Source of the DNA: Rohdeia mirabilis
GTDB taxonomy: Bacteria; Planctomycetota; UBA1135; GCA-002686595
Length of the DNA: 64,000 nt
NCBI GenBank assembly: GCA_007750655.1
Contig: CP036290.1
Location: 1,054,001-1,118,000, forward strand
Reading direction: 5' to 3'
In this document: positions 45,064 through 53,660 of the stretch, piece after piece
Position numbering within the stretch: the first letter of the stretch is position 1
Layout: each line of letters opens with the position of its first letter
Notes under the pieces: generated by a model
Database searches by the model: none
What the model saw: the letters and a program-made list of their open reading frames with translations, nothing else
Told to the model about the DNA's origin: nothing
Position numbers and translations under genes: made by a program

Positions 45064-46518
45064 GTGGAACCCTTGCGCCACGTCAGCCGCACGCGCGGCG
45101 AGCTTCCGCCCTCCGGACAGGGCGGATCCGGCTCCGTGGAGCGCGCCGTGGCCGGTCCCGCGGCCGGCGTCGAGACGCGCGTCCGCGTCCTCGCCGATCT
45201 GGGCCAGAAGGCCTACGCCGTGCGCCTCGTCGATCGGCCGGTCGCGCTCGTCGTCCAGAGCGAACGTCCGCTCGTGGTCGGCGGAACCGTCGAGGTCGGA
45301 GTCGTGCAACCCGAGCGGCCGCCGGTGCTGCTCGCCGTGGCGGACGCCGCCGTGGACCGCGGTTCGGCCGCTGCCGCTCGCGCCGCCGCCCGCACGGCCG
45401 GTGTGCCGTTCGAAGCGTTCGTCGACGGTGCGGTTCGCTCGGCACCCGCTGGCGGCGCAGGTGTTCCGCCGGGCCCGACGACGCAGGTCTCCACCGGCGC
45501 CGTGGACGTCGTGCGCAGCTTGCTCGTGCAGGGAGCCGCCGTTCCCGCCGACGCGGTGCAGCGCACGACGCGCGGCGCGACCGTGTCGCTCGCGGGCACG
45601 CAGCTCGCGGTCGGCATCGACGGCGCGTCCGCGCCGCCGGGTGGTGTCTACGTCGTGGCGCGCGCCGCTCGGCCCGCCGTGGTCGAGCAGCTCGGCGAGG
45701 TACGGACGACCGAGCACGGTCCGCCGCGTTGGCTGGGGCCGCTGCTGCACCGACTCGTGCCGAGCGACGGCCGCGCACCCGATGCCGGCGAGCAATTGGT
45801 CCGCCTGGCGCGCCTCCTGCGTGCGCGCGGCGCCATCGCCGGTGGTCACGATCCCGCGTCGAAGGAGGTGCTGCACCGCATCCAGCAACAGCTCGCACCG
45901 CCGACGGGTGGCCACGATCTCGCGCGGCGACTCGCGACCGGCGGCACGCGTTTCGAGCTGCGCGCGCGCGAACTCGCCGCTGGCAACGGCGCCGCGTTGA
46001 GCGACGATCTGCGGACCGCGCTCGCCTCGCTCGCCGAGCAGAACCTGCCCAAGTCGGTGCGCGAGGTGCTCGTTCGCGCGCTCGAACACCTGACGACGCA
46101 CGCGCTGCTCGTCGCCGCGCGCGCCGAGGCCGGTGAAGCCCCCTGGTACCCGTTCCCGCTTTCCGACGGCGACGGTGCGGCCACCGCCTGGATGCGTTGG
46201 CGGCACGGCGCACCGGGAGCGAACGGCGAGGCGAGCGGACTCCTGCGCGCCGAGATCGCCGTCGAGTTCAGCGGCACCGGACCCGTGCACGTGGACGCCG
46301 CGCTCACGAAGGAGCGCGTCGCCGTGCGCATCGCCGTGGCGCGCGAGGACGTGCTCGAACGGGTGCGCGCCGCGACCGCCGAACTCTCCGAACGCCTCTC
46401 GACGACGGGCCGCGCCGTGCTGTTCGGCGCGTCGCTCGAGCCGGCGGAAGCCCTGCGCGTCGACGCCGATCGACCGCCCGAAGCCGGCCCGCGGGGCTGG
46501 GTGGACGCGGTCGGATGA
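45064..46518 (+). CDS. FliK-like (hook-length-control) protein
   Basis: A 484-residue protein from the GTG at 45064; the frame is open upstream to 44887, but that part overlaps repeat DNA. The N-terminal and middle parts are Ala/Val-rich with an SpoA/Flg-hook-like beta pattern (VLADLGQKAYAVRLVDRPVALVV). Residues ~395-470 resemble the FliK C-terminal domain (LRAEIAVEFSGTGPVHVDAALTKERVAVRIAVAREDVLERVR ... ELSERLSTTG). The stop overlaps the FlhB-tail gene (ATGA), the usual FliK/FhlB arrangement. It would be a cytoplasmic or export-apparatus component controlling flagellar hook or needle length. Confidence 0.72.
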   Translation: MEPLRHVSRTRGELPPSGQGGSGSVERAVAGPAAGVETRVRVLADLGQKAYAVRLVDRPVALVVQSERPLVVGGTVEVGVVQPERPPVLLAVADAAVDRGSAAAARAAARTAGVPFEAFVDGAVRSAPAGGAGVPPGPTTQVSTGAVDVVRSLLVQGAAVPADAVQRTTRGATVSLAGTQLAVGIDGASAPPGGVYVVARAARPAVVEQLGEVRTTEHGPPRWLGPLLHRLVPSDGRAPDAGEQLVRLARLLRARGAIAGGHDPASKEVLHRIQQQLAPPTGGHDLARRLATGGTRFELRARELAAGNGAALSDDLRTALASLAEQNLPKSVREVLVRALEHLTTHALLVAARAEAGEAPWYPFPLSDGDGAATAWMRWRHGAPGANGEASGLLRAEIAVEFSGTGPVHVDAALTKERVAVRIAVAREDVLERVRAATAELSERLSTTGRAVLFGASLEPAEALRVDADRPPEAGPRGWVDAVG

Positions 46519-46832
46519 AGAACGCTCCGGACGCGAACCCGGCTGGCGATCGGCCGCAGCACCGACGCGCGGTCGCGGTGCGCTACGACGCGGCCTCGGG
46601 CGCGGCGCCCAAGGTCGTGGCCGGGGGACTGGACCACGCCGCCGACCGCATTCGCGAAGTGGCCGCCGAGCACAACGTGCCGCTGGTCGAGGACGCGGAC
46701 CTGGTCGCACTGCTCGCGGCCTGCGACATCGGCGAGCAGATCCCCGAGGACCTGTTCGAGGTGGTCGCCACGCTGCTGGCCTTCCTCTACGAGTTGAACG
46801 GCGAGCTGAAGGGCGCGTCGAAGAGCGCGTAG
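46515..46832 (+). CDS. FlhB C-terminal-domain homologue (EscU/YscU/HrcU family)
   Basis: A 105-residue protein coupled to the FliK-like gene. The core AVAVRYDAASGAAPKVVAGG ... AADRIREVAAEHNVPLVEDADLVALL ... IGEQIPEDLFEVVATLLAFLYELNG matches the free-standing FlhB cytoplasmic tail (FhlB/YlqH type). The autocleavage motif NPTH is replaced, consistent with these non-cleaving homologues. It probably takes part in substrate switching of a flagellar exporter encoded elsewhere. Confidence 0.87.
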   Translation: MKNAPDANPAGDRPQHRRAVAVRYDAASGAAPKVVAGGLDHAADRIREVAAEHNVPLVEDADLVALLAACDIGEQIPEDLFEVVATLLAFLYELNGELKGASKSA

Positions 46833-46921
46833 CGCCGCCGACTCCGGCGCGGTGTGCGACGTCTCTCGGCGCGCGCGTGCCGCACCGGTCGCGCGACACG
46901 TCGGCGTACCGTTCTGATCCG

Positions 46922-47140
46922 AGCCGCTCCGCGTACACGGCCCCGAGTGACGCGTCCGGGAGTTTCGCAGCGGCGGAGACTCGCGCGGGTGTGCGCGGCG
47001 CTCGCGCGTCGCCCGCGCGCCACTTCGGGTCGAGTCCGGCGCGTCGAGGCCGGATGGAGCACCAGCGCGCGAGTCGCGTAGCTCCGCGGACACGGCGTCG
47101 ATTCACGCGTCGGGGAGTTTCGCCGCGGCGGAGACTCGCG
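46922..47140. repeat. Two direct copies of a ~65-bp repeat
   Basis: Copy 1 (46922-46985) and copy 2 (47075-47140) share GCTCCGCG-ACACGG, GACGCGTC-GGGAGTTTCG and GCGGCGGAGACTCGCG. Confidence 0.7.
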
Positions 47141-47230
47141 ACCGCTCGGGCATCGGCCGCGTGCCCGCACCGCTCGGGCGCGTTCGGGTCGGATACCGGG
47201 TCGGCGGGAGACGCTCGTCGGCGCTCCTGG

Positions 47231-47258
47231 TTGATCGCCGCGCCGGGTCGGCTACCTT
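47231..47258 (+). promoter_or_regulatory. Candidate leaderless pdxA promoter
   Basis: TTGATC (47231-47236), a 16-base spacer, TACCTT (47253-47258), then 10 bases to the ATG at 47269. Confidence 0.45.
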
Positions 47259-47268
47259 CGACGCCGTC

Positions 47269-48279
47269 ATGCCGTTCGTCGACTCCACCCGCCCGCGCCT
47301 CGCCCTGACCGTCGGCGACCCCGCCGGCATCGGCCCCGAGATCGTGCGCGCCGCGCTCGACGATCCGCGCTCGACCGCCGACTGCGACCTCGTCGCGATC
47401 GGCCCCGCCTCGGCGCGACCGGACGGCGTCCCGACCTGGGACGGACGCGACGGACTGCAGCTCAACACGCTGCGCGGCGCGATGTGGCTCGAGACCCCGT
47501 GCGACGACGACGCGCTCGAAGTGGGCAAGGTGAGCGCGACCGGCGGCGCCGCGGCCCTCGCCGCCCTGCGCGCGGCGACCGATCGGTGCCTCGCGGGCGC
47601 GCTCGACGGCATGGTCAACGCGCCGGTCAGCAAGGAGGCGCTGCACCTGGCGGGGGAGAAGGTCGAGGGCCAGACCGAGTTGCTCGGTCGCTGGTCGAAG
47701 GCGCCGCGCATGCAGATGCTCGCGATCAGCGGTCCGCTGCGCGTGTTGCTGTTGTCGCGCCACATGCCGCTGCGCGACGCGCTCGATCTGATCACCACGG
47801 AACGCGTCCTCGAGCACCTGTCGATCCTGCACGACGGCCTGTGTGAACTCGGATTCGAGCGTCCGCACCTCGGACTCGCGGGCCTCAATCCGCATGCCGG
47901 CGAGAACGGACTGCTCGGCACCGAGGACCGCGATGTGCTCGTGCCCGCCGCGGAGGCCGCGCGCGCGAAGGGACTCGACGTCACGGGACCGCTGTCACCC
48001 GACTCGATCTTCGTGCGTGGCTCGAAGGGCGAGTTCGACGGCATCCTCGCGCTCTACCACGACCAGGCGTTCATCCCGACCAAGCTGCTGCGCCCCGACG
48101 GCGGCATGACCGTGCTCGTCGGCATGCCGTTCGTGCGCGTAAGTCCGGCCCACGGCACCGCGATGGACGTGGCCGGCAAGGGGATCGCGCGCCCCGACAA
48201 CCTGATCGAGTCGATCGTGCAGGCCGCCGAATGGGCCAGCCTGCGTCGTGCGCGCCGCATGCGCCAGCGGACGGTCTGA
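47269..48279 (+). CDS. pdxA: 4-hydroxythreonine-4-phosphate dehydrogenase PdxA
   Basis: A 336-residue NAD-dependent enzyme of pyridoxal-phosphate synthesis. Marks are LALTVGDPAGIGPEIVRAAL, GMVNAPVSKEALHLAGEKVEGQTELLG, GLAGLNPHAGENGLLGTED (with a metal-binding His) and ILALYHDQAFIPTKLL (second metal His), then VRVSPAHGTAMDVAGKGIA. The start at 47269 fits the family. Its last four codons (R-T-V-stop) lie inside the perfect palindrome described separately. Confidence 0.95.
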   Translation: MPFVDSTRPRLALTVGDPAGIGPEIVRAALDDPRSTADCDLVAIGPASARPDGVPTWDGRDGLQLNTLRGAMWLETPCDDDALEVGKVSATGGAAALAALRAATDRCLAGALDGMVNAPVSKEALHLAGEKVEGQTELLGRWSKAPRMQMLAISGPLRVLLLSRHMPLRDALDLITTERVLEHLSILHDGLCELGFERPHLGLAGLNPHAGENGLLGTEDRDVLVPAAEAARAKGLDVTGPLSPDSIFVRGSKGEFDGILALYHDQAFIPTKLLRPDGGMTVLVGMPFVRVSPAHGTAMDVAGKGIARPDNLIESIVQAAEWASLRRARRMRQRTV

Positions 48280-48394
48280 TCGGTACGGCGTCAGGCACGC
48301 AGGTGCCACCTGGCGCCTGAGTCCCTGCGAATCGCAGCGCCGTCGGCGCCAGGTGGCACCTGCGTGCCTGACGCCGTACCGATCAGACCGTCCG
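48268..48394. terminator. Perfect 50-bp inverted repeat between convergent genes
   Basis: Arms 48268-48317 and 48345-48394 are exact reverse complements over 50 bases, around a 27-base loop that itself holds CTGCGA-A-TCGCAG. The arms include the last codons (CGG ACG GTC TGA) of both pdxA and the convergent membrane-protein gene. RNA from either strand would fold into the same very stable hairpin, so it may act as a bidirectional terminator or be a mobile palindromic element. Confidence 0.85.
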
Positions 48395-49486
48395 GTGCGC
48401 GAGCCAACCCGCGAGCGCGGTCAACGGCAGCGTTGCGAACCAGCTCTCGCCCGCGACCACGGCGCAGATCGCAAGCACGAGCGCCGCGCCGGTGAACAGG
48501 CGGGCGAGGTGCGTGGCTCGCGCGCGGCGCGCACCGAGGGCCGCGGCGCCGAGCGCGGCGAGGGGCAGGCTGACCAGCGCGTCCCGATCGGCGTCGAAGA
48601 GCGCGAACGGTGCTCGCGACCACAGCGAATCGGCCACGGGCGCGACGTGGACGAGTCCGCTCGCGGCCGGTTCGCTCAGGGGCACGAGCGCAGCGGCGGG
48701 AAGAACGACGGCGGCCGCGCACCAGACGACCCAGGACGTGCCCGCGAGGTCGGCTCGGGGCGGCGCGTTCGGTGCATCGGTCCTCGCTCCGAGGTGCTTC
48801 GCGCCGGACCTCGCCTCCGCTGGCGCTCGAGCGTTCCCGTTCGCCGCGCCCGCGACCGTCGCCGCGTCCGCGCGATCGGACGCTTCGTTCGCCGCGACGT
48901 CCATCGTCGAGCGCTCGGATCGATCCGCTGCTCCAGTCGTCGCGTCGTTCGACGTCGCCGCCTCGGCGCGATCAGCCGCCTCGGTCACAGTGCCGTCCAG
49001 CGTCGAGCTTCCGGAGCGATCCACCCCTCCACCCGCCGCGTCGTCGACCGCAGCACACCTCGCGCCCTCCGAGGATCTACAGCGGAGTCCGACGGCCGTC
49101 CCCAGCGCCAGCGCGAGCGGCAACGCGCCACTGCCGAACGCCGCACCCACGACGACCCAGTGGGGGAGTGCCTCGCGCAGCGCCCCGTGCCACCCGCCCT
49201 CGAACCGTGCGAACCACGGCGCCAGGTCACGGCCGACGCCCGCGGTGATCGCGGCGTCGAAGTGGTCGCGCAGGGCGACGACGCCGAGCAACAGGGCGAA
49301 CGCCGACGTTCCACCGAGTCGCGCGCGGCACGGGCGCCAGACGCGGAGCCGCTCGAACGCCCGGCGGCCCAGTTCAACGGCCGTCGGCCGCGCGGAGACC
49401 TGCGACGCTCCGCAGGCCCGCGCCACCACGAAGGCCCAGACCGCAGCCAACACGACCACCGCGGCCCCTGAGACCGCGGCGTTCAC
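48383..49486 (-). CDS. Multi-helix membrane protein with low-complexity insert
   Basis: A 367-residue protein; the GTG at 49486 overlaps the upstream methyltransferase stop (GTGA). Hydrophobic helices are AAVSGAAVVVLAAVWAFVVA, TSAFALLLGVVALRDHF, HWVVVGAAFGSGALPLALAL, VVWCAAAVVLPAAALVPLS, LVSLPLAALGAAALGARRA and LFTGAALVLAICAVVAGESW. Between the third and fourth lies an ~80-residue tract of Asp/Arg/Ala/Thr repeats (ADRSERSTM, SDRADAAT). The helix spacing loosely recalls PAP2-type phosphatases, but the catalytic motif is not seen. Function unknown. Confidence 0.72.
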   Translation of the reverse strand: MNAAVSGAAVVVLAAVWAFVVARACGASQVSARPTAVELGRRAFERLRVWRPCRARLGGTSAFALLLGVVALRDHFDAAITAGVGRDLAPWFARFEGGWHGALREALPHWVVVGAAFGSGALPLALALGTAVGLRCRSSEGARCAAVDDAAGGGVDRSGSSTLDGTVTEAADRAEAATSNDATTGAADRSERSTMDVAANEASDRADAATVAGAANGNARAPAEARSGAKHLGARTDAPNAPPRADLAGTSWVVWCAAAVVLPAAALVPLSEPAASGLVHVAPVADSLWSRAPFALFDADRDALVSLPLAALGAAALGARRARATHLARLFTGAALVLAICAVVAGESWFATLPLTALAGWLAHRTV

Positions 49487-50376
49487 GGCGCGCTCTCGTC
49501 GTGGACCCGCTCGAACAGGAACTCGCGCCAGCCGACCGTGCACTCGGGCGCCAGTTCGCGCGCGCGGCGCAGCACGTCGGCGCGCGTCGGTTGCGGCACC
49601 TCGACGAGGAAGTCGTCGTCCATGGCCGCGAAGTCGATGAAGAACGCGCCCGGGGTGGTCGCTTCTCGGCGTTCGACGTGCACGACGTCGAAGCCGACGC
49701 GACGCGCCACCGCGACCAACGCGTCCACCGCCACCGGCTCGTGATCGGTCGTGCGCCGCTGTCCGCGCGCCAGGCTCGGCGGCTCTTCGAACTCGGCCAG
49801 CGCGCGGGCGAGCGCCGGTTTCCAGTGCGCGTCCGGTTGGTGGCGCTGGGCGTCGTCCGCGACCCGGTGCCACCACAGGTTGAACGCGACGTGTCCACCG
49901 GGCAGTGTCGCGCGGGCGCAGGCTTCGAGCGCGGCGTCGAGGTCCGCCAACTGCAGGGCAGCGCTCGACACGACGCAGGCGGCGGGCGCGACACGGCGCG
50001 CGGCGACCAGGTCGCCGAGCTCCTCCGCTCGCCCTGCGTGCAGCTGCCCCTTGACCACTCCCAAGGGCCGGAGCCGCTCGAGCGCCACGCCGAGCATCGC
50101 GGGCGCGGGGTCCACGAGCGCGAGGTCCGCTGCTCGCCACGGCCGCGACCTTTCGAGCGCGCGCTCCGAGACGAGCCCCGTGCCCGCGCCCAGATCGATC
50201 AGACCTCCGGCCGCGCCGTCCACCGCTCCGCTCGCGCGCACGAGCCGTTCGAGCAACCGGTCCGCCAGCTCGGTGAAGACCGGCTGACGGCGCACGAGCT
50301 CGCCGTAGGCCCGCGCGCGCGCGTCCCACACGGCGATCGTCCGTGCGCCCTTCGATTTCGGATCCCGGTCGGTCAT
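49483..50376 (-). CDS. SAM-dependent methyltransferase (BioC/UbiE-like)
   Basis: A 297-residue methyltransferase. Motif I is GGLIDLGAGTGLVSERAL (residues ~55-72), followed by ALVDPAPAMLGVALERL, a central VVSSAALQLADLDAALEACARATLPGGHVAFNLWWH and a C-terminal substrate lobe. The Q-L-D-L-AL region resembles malonyl-ACP methyltransferase BioC, but this assignment is not firm. ATG at 50376 (MTDRDPKSKGARTI). Coupled to the downstream membrane protein; divergent from the TPMT-like gene by 42 bases. Confidence 0.8.
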   Translation of the reverse strand: MTDRDPKSKGARTIAVWDARARAYGELVRRQPVFTELADRLLERLVRASGAVDGAAGGLIDLGAGTGLVSERALERSRPWRAADLALVDPAPAMLGVALERLRPLGVVKGQLHAGRAEELGDLVAARRVAPAACVVSSAALQLADLDAALEACARATLPGGHVAFNLWWHRVADDAQRHQPDAHWKPALARALAEFEEPPSLARGQRRTTDHEPVAVDALVAVARRVGFDVVHVERREATTPGAFFIDFAAMDDDFLVEVPQPTRADVLRRARELAPECTVGWREFLFERVHDESAP

Positions 50377-50418
50377 GCTGCGTGCTCCCCGCCATCCGGG
50401 GCGCCGCGAGTTTCGCAC

Positions 50419-51066
50419 ATGAACGACGAGTACCCTCCGAAACGCGCCGCGGACTGGTCCCAGCGCTACCGCGATCACGACACGCCGTGGGACGTGGGCG
50501 GGCCGCATCCCGAGCTCGCACGCCGCATCGCCGCCGGTGAGCTCGCCCCCGAGCGCGTCGCCCCGAACAGCACCGAGCCCCACGCGCTCGTGCCCGGGGC
50601 CGGCTACGGGCACGACGCTCTGGCCCTCGCGCGGGCCGGGTGGCGGGTCACGGCGCTCGACTTCGCGGAGGGCACCAAAGCCGCCCCGGCGCGCGAACTC
50701 GAGTCCCTGGGCGGTCGCTTCCTGGCCGAGGACGCCCTCGCGTTCGGCGCCCCGGTCACGCCCGACTTCGGCCGCTACGACCTCGTCTTCGACCACACGT
50801 TCTTCTGCGCGCTGCACCCCGACGAGCGGCCGCGGTGGGGAACGATGGTGGACCGCTGCCTCGCGCCGCGTGGCGAACTGGTCGCCATCGTCTTCCCCGG
50901 TGGCAAGCCGCACGCGAACGGTGGACCGCCCTGGGGCACCGAACTCGAGCACGTGCTCGCGGCCCTCGGCGACGGTTTCGAGTGCACGCTGCACGAGCCG
51001 GTGCAGGAGACCCTCGAGCGCCGCGACTGGGCCGAGTTCTGGGGCCGTTTCCGCCGCAACCGCTGA
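50419..51066 (+). CDS. Thiopurine S-methyltransferase-superfamily methyltransferase
   Basis: A 215-residue enzyme with the TPMT layout: WSQRYRDHDTPWDVGGPHPEL at the start, LVPGAGYGHDALALARAGWRVTALDFAEG (AdoMet loop), DLVFDHTFFCALHPDERPRWG and GELVAIVFPGGKPH. TPMT-type enzymes methylate thiols, selenols or halides, and the natural substrate here is unknown. The ATG at 50419 gives the usual length. hemH starts 24 bases after its stop. Confidence 0.87.
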   Translation: MNDEYPPKRAADWSQRYRDHDTPWDVGGPHPELARRIAAGELAPERVAPNSTEPHALVPGAGYGHDALALARAGWRVTALDFAEGTKAAPARELESLGGRFLAEDALAFGAPVTPDFGRYDLVFDHTFFCALHPDERPRWGTMVDRCLAPRGELVAIVFPGGKPHANGGPPWGTELEHVLAALGDGFECTLHEPVQETLERRDWAEFWGRFRRNR

Positions 51067-51090
51067 CCCCGCCGCCCGCGAAAGACTCCC

Positions 51091-52119
51091 ATGCGACCCG
51101 GCGTTCTCCTTCTGAATCTCGGCACGCCACAGGCGCCGACCCGCGCGGCGGTGAAGCCGTACCTGCGTCAGTTCCTGTCCGACCCGCGCGTGCTCGACGT
51201 GGCCGCGCCGCTGAGGGCGTTCCTCGGCGGCTTCCTGATCCCGACCGTGCGCTCCAAGCGCTCGGCCCAGGCCTACGCGTCGATCTGGACCGACGAGGGA
51301 TCGCCGCTGCTCGTGCACTCGCAGGCTCTCGCCGCGGCGTTGCGCGAACGTCTGGACGGCCTGCAGGTCGAGCTCGGCATGCGCTACGGCGAGCCGTCGA
51401 TCGAGCGGGCGTTGGCTGCGCTCGAGGGCTGCGATCCGATCGTGACGGTGCCGCTCTATCCGCAGTACGCGTCGAGTTCGACCGGCACCGCTCTGGAAGA
51501 GGTCTACCGCGTCGCCGGATCGGCCTGGAACACGCCGTCGCTCGTCGTCGTGCCGCCCTTCTACGACCACCCGGCCTTCATCGACTCGGTGGCGACGGTC
51601 GCGCGTGAACACCTGGCGGGCTTCGACGCCGACTTCGTGCTGTTCAGCTACCACGGCCTGCCCGAGCGGCACGTCAGGAAGAGCGATCCGACGGGCGCGC
51701 ACTGCCTGGCGGACCGTTCGTGCTGCGACGCGATCGTGCCCGCCAACGCGAGCTGCTACCGCGCGCACTGTTTCGCCACGACGCGCGCCTTGATCGAACG
51801 CATGGGCCTCGATCCCGAGCGCACCGAGACCTCGTTCCAGTCGCGCCTCGGCCGCGATCCGTGGATCCCGCCCTTCACCGACGAGGTGATCGAGGAGTTG
51901 GCCGGTCGCGGCGTGAAGCGCTTGGCCGTGCTGTGTCCGTCGTTCGTGGCGGACTGCCTCGAGACGGTCGAGGAGATCGGCATCGAGGGCGCGCACGCGT
52001 TCCGCGAGGCGGGCGGCGAGGACTTCGCGCTCGTGCCTTGCATCAACGCGCACGCGACGTGGGCCGACGGGCTCGCGCGCATCGTGGTGGATGCCCTGCC
52101 GACGGATCACCGCGCGTGA
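51091..52119 (+). CDS. hemH: Ferrochelatase
   Basis: A 342-residue enzyme inserting Fe2+ into protoporphyrin (or coproporphyrin) in haem synthesis. Marks are VLLLNLGTPQAPTRAAVKPYLRQFLSDPRV, YASIWTDEGSPLLVHSQALA, GMRYGEPSIERAL, VPLYPQYASSSTGTALEEV, FVLFSYHGLPERH (catalytic His) and LCPSFVADCLETVEEI. The insert CLADRSCC-x8-SCYRAHC holds five or more cysteines, like [2Fe-2S]-type bacterial ferrochelatases. The next gene starts in the stop codon (GTGA). Confidence 0.95.
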   Translation: MRPGVLLLNLGTPQAPTRAAVKPYLRQFLSDPRVLDVAAPLRAFLGGFLIPTVRSKRSAQAYASIWTDEGSPLLVHSQALAAALRERLDGLQVELGMRYGEPSIERALAALEGCDPIVTVPLYPQYASSSTGTALEEVYRVAGSAWNTPSLVVVPPFYDHPAFIDSVATVAREHLAGFDADFVLFSYHGLPERHVRKSDPTGAHCLADRSCCDAIVPANASCYRAHCFATTRALIERMGLDPERTETSFQSRLGRDPWIPPFTDEVIEELAGRGVKRLAVLCPSFVADCLETVEEIGIEGAHAFREAGGEDFALVPCINAHATWADGLARIVVDALPTDHRA

Positions 52120-53660
52120 GCGGCGGCCCGACGATCGCCGACGCCCTGCTGCGCTCCGAAGCGCGCTGCGGCGACGCGCGCGGCTACGTCGGTCCGGAGG
52201 GAACGCGCACCTACGCCGAGCTCGCGAGCGGTGCGCGCCGCGCGGCCCAGGCCCTGATCGAGCGCGGCGTACGGCCCGGCGAACGGGTGGTGCTCGCGGC
52301 CGAGAACGGGCTCGACTTCCTCGAGTGGACGTTCGCCGTCGCCTGGTGCGGCGCGGTGCTCGTGCCACTCAACTGGCGCCTTGCCCCGCGCGAAGTGGCC
52401 GGCCTGTTCGCGCTGTGCGAGCCGCGCGCGGTGGTGCGCCAGGGCGCGTTCGACGAGTTGGTGCGCGCGGCGCTCGCGGACCACGGCGACGCAGCGGACT
52501 CCATCTGCGTGCTCGACGCCAACGAACGCGCGACCGTCGAGGCCGGCGCCCCGCACCGATCCGACGAGAACGACCTCGCGCACCTGTACTGCACGAGCGG
52601 CACGACCGGCGAACCGAAGGGCGTCGAGCTGAGCCACCGCAACGTCTGCCAGCACGCGCTCTGCGCCATCTGCGAGCTCGAACTCACCGATCGCGACGTG
52701 TGGGGTCACGTGGCGCCGATGTTCCACCTGGCCGACGCGTGGGCCACGATCGCGATCACGTTCGCGGGCGGCGTGCACACCGCGCTGCCGCGCTTCGAGC
52801 CGCGCGCCGCGCTCGAGCTGTTCGAACGGCGCCGCGTCACCGTCACGAACCTCGTGCCCACGATGTTGGCGCTGATGGTCGCCGACGAGTCGATCGGCGC
52901 GCGAGACCTGTCGGCCTTCCGGTTGGTCCTGTCGGGCGGCGCGTCGATCGCCCCCGAGACCGTGCGCCGCGTCGAAGCCGCGTTCCGCTGCGAGTACGTG
53001 CAGACCTACGGCATGACGGAGACCAGTCCGTACCTGACGCTCAGCCGCCTCGGGCCGATCGAACGCGCGCTGCCCGAGGACGAACGCTTCCGCTACCGCG
53101 CGCGCACCGGCCGCCCGTTCCTCGGCATCGAGCTCGAGGTCGTCGACGCGGACGGGAACCAGGTTCCCCGCGACGACGCGACCGTCGGCGAGATCCGCGT
53201 GCGCGGCGCGACCGTCACGCGCGGCTACTGGCGGCGGCCCGATCTGACCGAGCAGGTGCTGCGCGGCGGTTGGCTGTACACCGGCGACCTCGCGCGCATC
53301 GAACCGCGCGGCTTCGTCGAGATCGTCGACCGCGCGAAGGACATGGTCGTGACCGGCGGCGAGAACGTGTACACGACCGAGGTGGAGAACGCGTTGTTCG
53401 AGCACCACGCCGTGATCGAGGCCGCGGTCTACGGCGAGCCCGATCCCGTCTGGGGCGAGATCGTCTGCGCGGCGGTCGTTCTGCGGGACGGCGAGGGCTC
53501 GGACGCCGAAGCCCTCGAGCGCCACTGCCGCGCGCGCCTGGCGGCCTACAAGTGCCCGCGTCGCTTCCGCATCCTGGACGGGCTCCCGCGCACGGGCTCG
53601 GGCAAGATCGCGAAGCGTCTGTTGCGCGAGGGGCGCGACGGCGGCGCGCTCCCGAGCTAG
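52116..53660 (+). CDS. AMP-dependent acyl-CoA synthetase/ligase
   Basis: A 514-residue ANL-superfamily enzyme that activates a carboxylic acid as acyl-AMP and then acyl-CoA. The P-loop is LYCTSGTTGEPKGVELSHRN (residues ~158-177). A5-type is QTYGMTETSPYL, A7 is YTGDLARIEPRGFVEIVDRAKD, then VTGGENVYTTEVENALFEH and the C-terminal lysine motif RTGSGKIAKRLL. Medium or long fatty acids are the likely substrates (fatty-acyl or cinnamoyl-type ligases); this is inferred. The stop codon overlaps the first base of repeat copy A. Confidence 0.92.
   Translation: MSGGPTIADALLRSEARCGDARGYVGPEGTRTYAELASGARRAAQALIERGVRPGERVVLAAENGLDFLEWTFAVAWCGAVLVPLNWRLAPREVAGLFALCEPRAVVRQGAFDELVRAALADHGDAADSICVLDANERATVEAGAPHRSDENDLAHLYCTSGTTGEPKGVELSHRNVCQHALCAICELELTDRDVWGHVAPMFHLADAWATIAITFAGGVHTALPRFEPRAALELFERRRVTVTNLVPTMLALMVADESIGARDLSAFRLVLSGGASIAPETVRRVEAAFRCEYVQTYGMTETSPYLTLSRLGPIERALPEDERFRYRARTGRPFLGIELEVVDADGNQVPRDDATVGEIRVRGATVTRGYWRRPDLTEQVLRGGWLYTGDLARIEPRGFVEIVDRAKDMVVTGGENVYTTEVENALFEHHAVIEAAVYGEPDPVWGEIVCAAVVLRDGEGSDAEALERHCRARLAAYKCPRRFRILDGLPRTGSGKIAKRLLREGRDGGALPS

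Larger units (their letters stand above)
46833..47268. other. Intergenic region with a direct repeat upstream of pdxA
   Basis: 436 bases with two copies of a ~65-base sequence 155 bases apart (46922-46985 and 47075-47140) and the pdxA promoter at its right end. No gene is seen. Confidence 0.6.
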
